Part shown: positions 58,022 through 64,000 of the stretch, piece after piece
Layout: each line of letters opens with the position of its first letter
How positions within the stretch are numbered: the stretch's first letter is position 1
NCBI GenBank assembly: GCA_017654735.1
Contig: JADPYG010000091.1
Coordinates: 434,001 to 498,000 of the forward strand
Origin: Vishniacozyma victoriae
Lineage: Eukaryota > Basidiomycota > Tremellomycetes > Tremellales > Bulleribasidiaceae
DNA length: 64,000 nt
Direction: 5' to 3'
The notes under the pieces: generated by a model
What the model saw: the letters and a program-made list of their open reading frames with translations, nothing else
Told to the model about the DNA's origin: nothing
Databases searched by the model: none
Made by a program: the position numbers and the translations under genes

Positions 58022-59372
58022 ATGGGCGGGAACGTCTTCCATACCACGGCTACTCGCCTCACCACCGCCCAGCTCCTCCTCCTCCTCAAACATACAAAGA
58101 CGGCACTCTCTCCCTACTTCTCCGGCCTTGAAATCACTCGTTTCTTCGAGGAAAAGACCACTCATGGCGATCTAGACGTCGTGGTAGGGTTATGGACCGG
58201 AGGAGACGGATGGAAGGGAGCTAATGAAGTGGGGACTTGCCCCTCGAACCCACCTGGTCTAAAGGTGGAAAAGTACGAGAATATCGAGGAGGATCACGAG
58301 TGGAGTAGGAAGGAGGTCAGGGAATTCTGTGGATTGATCGCTGAGAGATTGGGAGCCATAAAATGGGCAAAGAACGGGATGGAGGCTAGTTTTGCGGTTC
58401 CCCTTTCTGTTATTGATCCAGAGACGACTCTGACTGGTGAGGATGATGTAAGTCAGCTTATTCACGCTGCAAGCGAGCTGATATCAGTTCTACCAGATCG
58501 ACCTTCTAATCCACCACCCGCCCAACCTCGAGTTCGCCGTCCTCACCCAGTCGTACGGGGTCACCGCCCTCCTCTTTGCCGCAGCCGTCAGGCGACTCTC
58601 TTCCTCCTTCACATGTCATAACGACCGCTTCGTCATCAGGTACTCGCCCTACAACGGCCTCAAAGCGATCGAGGTAGAGCTCACCCACGATCCGAAGGAA
58701 TTCATGGCATGGGCAGGTCTAGACGCGTCACGATTCGACCAAGGTTTCAAGTCCGAGGAAGACTATTTCCTGTGGCTCACTTGCCAGACCGAGGAGAATG
58801 AAGGTACCCCCGAGGAGAAGAAGGAGAGGTACGAGAGACTACTAGAAAAGAGGTTCCCTCAAGGGTGGAAGAGGATGGCGGGTAAGAGGAAAGAGGTGGA
58901 TAATACTAAAATGCCCAAGGGGCATGGGAAGGTCAGGTTGGAGGTGATGGCTAGGTTCAGGGATTGGATCTTGACGACGGCGTACGGGGTGGAAGCGCCT
59001 TCGCCGAGGGGAATCGAGACAGTGGCCGAGGACCTCTCAAAGATGAATCTCGCCAAAACCGTCCCACCTCCTTCGGCGAGGGAGCAGAACCTCCTCGACC
59101 CCGATAAATTCCAAGAACTCTCCCCTATCGATATGTCCGCCCTCGAATACTTTCACAAGAAACCCCAATGGGAATCCGCGTTCGAGGGTAGGAGGGAAGA
59201 AGCCAAGGTGATGTCCGAGAAGCAGAGGAGGAACAACAAGGAGAATGCGGCTGCGCACAAGGCCAAGCAGGATGCAAAGGCGATGAAGGCTGTCTACGGG
59301 GAGAGATCTTCTGTCGTCGCGGCTGACGGAAGGAGCAAGGCTGAGGATATGGATGAGGGTGTCTCTCTCTAG
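58022..59372 (+). CDS. Predicted nucleotidyltransferase-fold protein, function unknown
   Basis: Not recognised as a named gene. Exons 58022-58447 and 58488-59372 sum to 1311 nt, 436 residues. Features of the Pol-beta-type nucleotidyltransferase fold: an N-terminal helix/turn with MGGNVFHTTATRLTT, then THGDLDVVVG at residues 48-55 (two acidic metal ligands as DxD on a strand), and FYQIDLL at about 143-149, the usual place of the third Asp. The order h-G-x(n)-DhD ... hDhh fits the fold, but the classical GS before the first Asp is not clear, so activity is inference. The C-terminal 120 residues are Lys/Glu/Ala rich and helical (KQRRNNKENAAAHKAKQDAK). Possible extra 5' exon, see the gap to the left. 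Confidence 0.75.
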
Positions 59373-59527
59373 GAATCTGAACGACTGATAACGAGAGATG
59401 GAACGATATTCTTGAAAATAACGAGATACTTAATGATATATACAACTGTAGAGATATTATACGATAGACACGATCCTTTTTTACGAATGTACACACTGTA
59501 CTCTCTCCTCTCACCGGCCCCTCGGTT

Positions 59528-60422
59528 TTATCTAGTCCCAAACCCAAAAGTCACTCCACTGACATCAGGCGTAGCCTTCTCCGATAATCCCAATGCCTCT
59601 CCAAACCCGAATGTCCTCTGGACCTCCTTGATCGGTGTATCTTTTCCGCTCGGGGGGTACTGACTTGCATCACTCTGTGTCGAGATCTGCGTCCCTCGGA
59701 GTATAGGAGTTGACGTGACGACCTGATCTTGAGAAGGGACGAAAGGCGATAATCTCGTCCTCTTGGCAGGGGAAGCGATCAAAGCAGGAGATTGGGATAA
59801 TCTTTTTCGTGCGACAGAGGGCGAGGGCGTAGGGCTGGGCTTCGGGGCGGAATGGACGAATGGCGCTTCGCGCGATTGGCTCGTTGATCTCAGGATAGGT
59901 TGGGAGTGATACGGGCGAATGGGGCTTTGAGAGGGGAGTGTGAGTTGGGAAGGCTGGGTGGGGAGGGCGGGGGAGAAGGGGTGGGGCTGGGAGGTCGTTC
60001 CGGATGTCGTGGTGGTGTTTCCGGCCTGTGATGCGCTTGGGACAATGTCTATCATCAGCTCTTTCTAGACCTGGTAGTTAGTGAGATACCAGTAATCCGA
60101 AATTTATCGATTTCACTAATATCGACTTGACTAGATCCTTCGGCTCCGGTAGTACCACTGCCCTCCCCGAATCCTAGATCCCTCATTACGACCCAGCCCC
60201 CACTTGGTAACTCCCTGACGATCGCATTCTGGCGTACTCGGACAGGTGGATCTACCTCAAGATGCCAGAGGACATGCTCTTTCATTCGAGCTTTTGAAGT
60301 GAATAGCTGGCCGCATTTATTGTATCTACCCATTAGCTCTGCTTGTTTCGAGCTTCTGTAGACTCCAGAGATCAGAGAGGGTGGGCTTACTTGCATTCTA
60401 CTGTCCTTATCGGGGTGCTCAT
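59528..60422 (-). CDS. Single C2H2 zinc-finger protein
   Basis: Three exons. ATG at 60422 encodes MSTPIRTVECK, joined to YNKCGQLFTSKARMKEHVLW and H. Cys and His spacing is C-x4-C-x12-H-x3-H, a complete C2H2 finger split by the first intron between its cysteines. After it, PPVRVRQNAIVRELPSGGWV forms a short possible beta region (GGWVVMRDLGFGEG). The rest is disordered Ser/Pro/Thr with a basic stretch (SPAKRTRLSPF), a probable nuclear signal, and FGFGEALGLSEKATPDVSGV near the end, closing TFGFGTR then TAA. Possible DNA- or RNA-binding role; target unknown. Convergent with the nucleotidyltransferase gene, 155 bp apart. Confidence 0.75.
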
Positions 60423-60745
60423 GGTAAGTGAGAGATGGTAGTCAAGATAGAGATAGAGACAGATTACGGTGATATCCGGGTATACAATTAGTACGAGTAA
60501 CGTAAATAGGTAATTTGTCTGTCTAGACATGTTCTTGATCTATAACCTCGTCTGTTCTGCCTATAATATTCTATCTATGAAACCCATGAAACTTGTAATA
60601 GAACTATATCTACAGTATGCTGTCGAAGAACTTGATTTAATGGAGAACGGAAATACGCCTGTCGATCAGCATGAAACTGTTCTATCGAACCAAATCACAA
60701 TGGCAAAGGAGACTGGCTCTCGAGCTATACAAGTCGAGCGTACCT
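60423..60745. other. Intergenic, 323 bp
   Basis: AT-rich. A plus-strand ORF at 60529-60825 overlaps the stop of the F-box gene and has no family features. Nothing else recognised. Confidence 0.5.
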
Positions 60746-61944
60746 TTAGACCAATCCCTTTCGAAGACTTGACCCAGCTCCATTCCTATTCAATCGCCTA
60801 TCATTCTCCTCTCGCCAGTAATTGAGCTCTTCCGGTAATAGCTCATCCTCCAAGCCTTCGGATATGTAGTCGGAAAGGGTCTTGATGGTGTATTCCGGTC
60901 GACGTTCTTGAACGAGATACAAACCGGCCGCTGTTAGTCGTTTGCTGAGATCAGCCTCAATGGCGGCAGTAAGAGCATCTATCGAAGCCGAGTCGAGCTG
61001 GCGAAAGAGGTAAATGGTGATCTTAGTCGAGTCCGAAGGGATGATTGGTGCCATGACTGGACCCAATATCCGTAATACCAGTCTTTTGATGGTGAATTCT
61101 TCATCCGAAGAGCATGTCGATCTTTGCGCTATCCCGTCTAGCCAATCCGGAGTATCTTGTAAAACTATACGAAGTTCTTTCAGGAGGTCGAGATTGACTT
61201 GTGGGTAATGAGCTTCTCTTTCGAGGGTGACATCATCACAACCCATCTCGTCCAGAACCAGGGTTAACGTCGGACATCTTACCTTGAAAGGGAAGTGCTC
61301 CAAGATGACTCCATCCATGTCGGGGGTCTCGGCGTAATCTCTGACCCTGGTGTTATGCAGGACCACTTTCTGAGGTCGAATCTTGGCGATGGTAGGGCAA
61401 GAGAGGCTGCCCATGCACAGGTGATGGCTGTCATCGCAGGACGCTCGGGGGACGACGAGGAGAGTTGGTATCCTGAGGAGAGGCCCGGCGAACGCGTCTC
61501 TTGAACATCTGTGCTCTCTGATCGTGACCTGCTCGATAAGCGACAAGAGGGTGTTTTTTAGATTGATGGCAGCAACTCGGTCTTGGGCTCCATCACGATT
61601 GACAATCGAATTGCCAACCAAGACTGATGAGATGGAGCGATTGGTGTTGAAAACGATGTTGCGGTAGAGGAAAGGTCCAGCCACTTGATAGAAGGTTTTT
61701 GATACTCGCATACACTGGCTGAGAGTGCTCGATTCGGTATATTGTAAGATATTGGTGATAATCTCGACGGGGAAGGAAGGAGTTGTTGATGGTGATGGAG
61801 CAAGTGGGTGTGGTACGTTCTACCTCGTCAGCTTATTCATCCCATGTCCTGGAAATGACTAACCTTCTTCTTCATATTCTTGGGTCTAAGCTTTAGGTCC
61901 ACGAAGGCTTTAGGGTTTCCTTTGGTTGATCTAGTGACAGGCAT
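60746..61944 (-). CDS. F-box-like protein, ~370 residues
   Basis: Probable substrate adaptor of an SCF ubiquitin ligase. Two exons joined in frame at KKK-NVPHPL: exon 1 from ATG at 61944 (MPVTRSTKGNPKAFVDLKLR), a basic leader, then the F-box FPVEIITNILQYTESSTLSQ followed by CMRVSKTFYQVAGPFLYRNI. The LYRNIVF ending is the standard close of fungal F-box motifs. The rest has leucine-rich strands without a clear repeat (CPTIAKIRPQKVVLHNTRV; VRCPTLTLVLDEMGC), like many fungal F-box proteins whose C-terminus is lineage specific. Ends SLRKGLV then TAG at 60746. A serine/leucine-rich open frame further upstream in the leader is not called. Confidence 0.8.
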
Positions 61945-62358
61945 CGTAGATTTGAGCTTCAATATAATGGAGGAATCGTGCCCGGCAGGATTGTCTGGAA
62001 TGGGCGCAGGGGATACGATGAGCCCAGTGTTGAAGTAGGAGTGGAATTAGGAGGATCAATGATAAAAAAGAAGGTGAGGAAGAGTGAGAAAGCAATTGAT
62101 GCGAGTCAAAGGATGGTCTGATTCTATGTTGAACGATTTCCCCATACACTATGTCACTTGTCTTCCTCACCTGGCTCGACACCTCTAGTCCTGCAGGACT
62201 ATCACCGTGAGCTGCCCAACACATCATCTAAGCTTGACCATGTCCCGGAATGTATGCATACCAAGCCCAATCTCTAGTATAGTCTGTGCAAGACCTTGTG
62301 GATGCGAGACCAGATGCATTAATTGGGACAGATGAGACAAATAGAACAAGCAACAAAT
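61945..62358. other. Intergenic, 414 bp
   Basis: Upstream of the F-box gene and downstream of the transporter. Only a leader-like short ORF. Nothing recognised. Confidence 0.5.
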
Positions 62359-63956
62359 TCACACTTTCCAGGTCCCCTTTGCTTTCTTCTGGAACATGGC
62401 TGATGTGACAAAGAACAGACTTCCGGCCAGTATCGTCACTCCGCTCCAGACGATAGGAGCGTAAAACCCATATCGGTCGAGTAGAGCACCCGTGATTGGA
62501 GTACCTGTCAATGCTGGGAAGGAAACAGCTAGAAAGCCTGCTTGTCAGATACCTCTTGCGATATTGGCATCATAATCAGGCGTACCTATGCCTAGCCTCA
62601 TGCCGATTTCACTTGGGTGCGTTGCCATGGAGATCAATGTTGGACCCACGAGCGATTGGTATCCTCCGGAGAAGAAACCGTAGAGGACAGCCACAACAAC
62701 GGATCCACCGGATGTGTCTGCGCCAAAGACTGAGAACGCGAGGATCCCAGATCCTGTTCCCATGACAATGAGGAGATTGAGACTCCCAAAGTAATCGGCA
62801 GTGAAGTTTGGAAAGACCCGACCGAGGGCGGAAGCGCCATTGAGGATGGCGAGGAGGTAATTTGTGATGTCTGGCGGCAAATTTTGATCACGAGCATGAA
62901 CCTCTGAATGGTAAGGTTGTTTCCTGTTTGGGGGTGTAGAGACGAACGGATATAGAAGCTTGGGAAGAACAGACCGAACACGACAAAGACAGTTCCAATG
63001 ACAAAGAATGTGTACGGCTTCGAAATGAATAACTGGGCTGGCGATGATGTTTTTGCTGGTCCGGATCGAAGACTTGATGGGACAAAGCGAGGATGAATGA
63101 GCGCACAAGCTAGGAGCATGATACCTAGGATAAGGTAGCCACTGTATTGTACTGCCTTGCGAAATCCATGGGTGGCAATGAGATTGTTGAGCATGATTGG
63201 GAAGCAGACGCCTGTTTGTCAGATAGATCACGAGCGTCCAGACTCACCTCCAACCGAAGCTCCAGTGGTGGCCAGCCCCAACACGAAGCTCCGACGTTTC
63301 AAAAAGAATTGCGATACGCACGACACACAGGGTAAGAAGATCAGGCCAGTGGCAATTCCAATCCCAACCCCTTGAGCTAGCATGGTCTGCCAGTATTCTT
63401 TGGCCAGGGATGTCATGAATAGACTATAGGTCAGCTTCACTCTTTTGAGTCTCAGCACGAGAGAGCGCCATGACTTACCAGACGATATAGATGATGCTGC
63501 CCGAATAGAGGAGGTGTCGAAAGTAACCCCTATCATACAATGCGCCAGCAAGCGGTCCAAGGGCAAGTTGTAGGAACAGCTGAATGGATCCGATCCATGA
63601 AAAATTTGATGATGGTTGAGTAGGATAGCCAGTGGAATGATAGTAGCTTTGGTAGGCTCCGAAAGTGTTCATGTATCCAAGCGTAGCAAAGGCTGAATAA
63701 GTTAGTCTTGACCTCGCATTGTATAAAGACAATGGTCACCTGCAAGCCAAGCTCCGATGACTGCTGACCAAGCTCTCAGGCCTCCTTCGGGAAACGGCGC
63801 TCCAGGAACCTCTGGTGGTCCAGGATCCTGCTTCTCATGATCTTGATCGGTTGATACACCATCAGCAGCTCCAGGAACGGGAGCGAGAGTCGGAGTTGGC
63901 GAGAGGGTCGGGTTTGAAGTCACTGGATCTGATTGTTTCTCGTTTTCAAGCGTCAT
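62359..63956 (-). CDS. MFS transporter, monocarboxylate (MCT) type
   Basis: Plasma-membrane major facilitator of the fungal MCT-like family (Mch/Esbp6 relatives); substrate not known. ATG at 63956; ~65 residues of Pro/Asp cytoplasmic leader, then PEGGLRAWSAVIGAWLA, the conserved lead-in to TM1 (DGGxxAW type). Other marks: TLGYMNTFGAYQSYY; SWIGSIQLFLQLALGPLAGA; DRGYFRHLLYSGSII; GVGIGIATGLIFLPCVSCVS; KRRSFVLGLATTGASVGG; DITNYLLAILNGASALGRVF; PNFTADYFGSLNLLIVMG. Two six-helix halves are separated by a loop around FVPSSLRSGPAK. The exon join FYI-Q/VHARDQNLPPD was chosen because it restores the family pattern. It ends KKAKGTWKV then TGA at 62359. Seven or so short introns. Confidence 0.9.
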
Positions 63957-64000
63957 GTTGGTATGAGAGTTGATAGCGAGAGAAGGCCTTTCAGTGAACT

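Noticed and set aside
60529..60825. 98-codon plus-strand ORF
   Set aside because: Overlaps the 3' end of the F-box gene on the other strand and has no recognisable family.
1..64000. CRISPR arrays, prophage, bacterial operons, complete transposons
   Set aside because: None seen. The sequence is fungal nuclear; no transposase, reverse transcriptase, integrase or long terminal repeats could be recognised.

Overview
The window is nuclear DNA of a basidiomycete yeast, most likely in or near the Tremellales (Cryptococcus/Kwoniella type). The evidence is indirect: genes are packed and cut by many introns of 35-60 nt, the introns have CTRAC/CTAAT branch points and GT..YAG ends, arginine is often CGA, and the gene set is typical of Cryptococcus-like fungi. 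No species can be named from sequence alone. About 25 conserved or recognisable genes were rebuilt by splicing by eye. For several (IDH1, VPS25, SMB1, GLT1, the MCP2-like kinase, the nucleotidyltransferase-like gene and four orphan paralogs) the exon sums are exact multiples of three.

Layout. 12-1286 holds the 3' part of NAD-isocitrate dehydrogenase IDH1 (+). 1401-7544 is an accessory block: four head-to-tail, minus-strand, five-exon genes of one unrecognised family, followed by a ferric reductase (8313-10537) and a further orphan gene (11502-11985) that may be linked to a decayed family copy. From 12798 the window returns to housekeeping content: exosome subunit MTR3, a UbiB/ABC1 kinase (MCP2-like), VPS25 (ESCRT-II), a basic nuclear protein, a PX-PH-RhoGAP (Bem3 type), an intron-bearing tRNA-Arg, the phosphatase DCR2, a four-helix membrane protein, a DUF4336-type protein, RXT3 (Rpd3L), a ~1,780-residue SP-rich nuclear protein, an N-acetyltransferase, glutamate synthase GLT1, a rhodanese, a Zn2Cys6 regulator, an Sds3-like Rpd3L subunit, SmB, a predicted nucleotidyltransferase-fold protein, a C2H2 finger protein, an F-box protein and an MFS monocarboxylate-type transporter.

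Functional links. IDH1 makes 2-oxoglutarate and GLT1 converts glutamine plus 2-oxoglutarate to glutamate, so both sit at the carbon-nitrogen junction. RXT3 and the Sds3-like protein are expected in the same histone deacetylase complex. These genes are not operons and are probably controlled separately.

The most unusual content is the four-gene orphan array. Protein identity is low, but exon 4 is exactly 152 nt in all four genes with the same intron phases, and exon 3 carries a shared motif. Other points are a GLT1 start codon directly before the catalytic cysteine, a 4-nt microexon in SMB1, and a 20-bp perfect palindrome inside one array gene.
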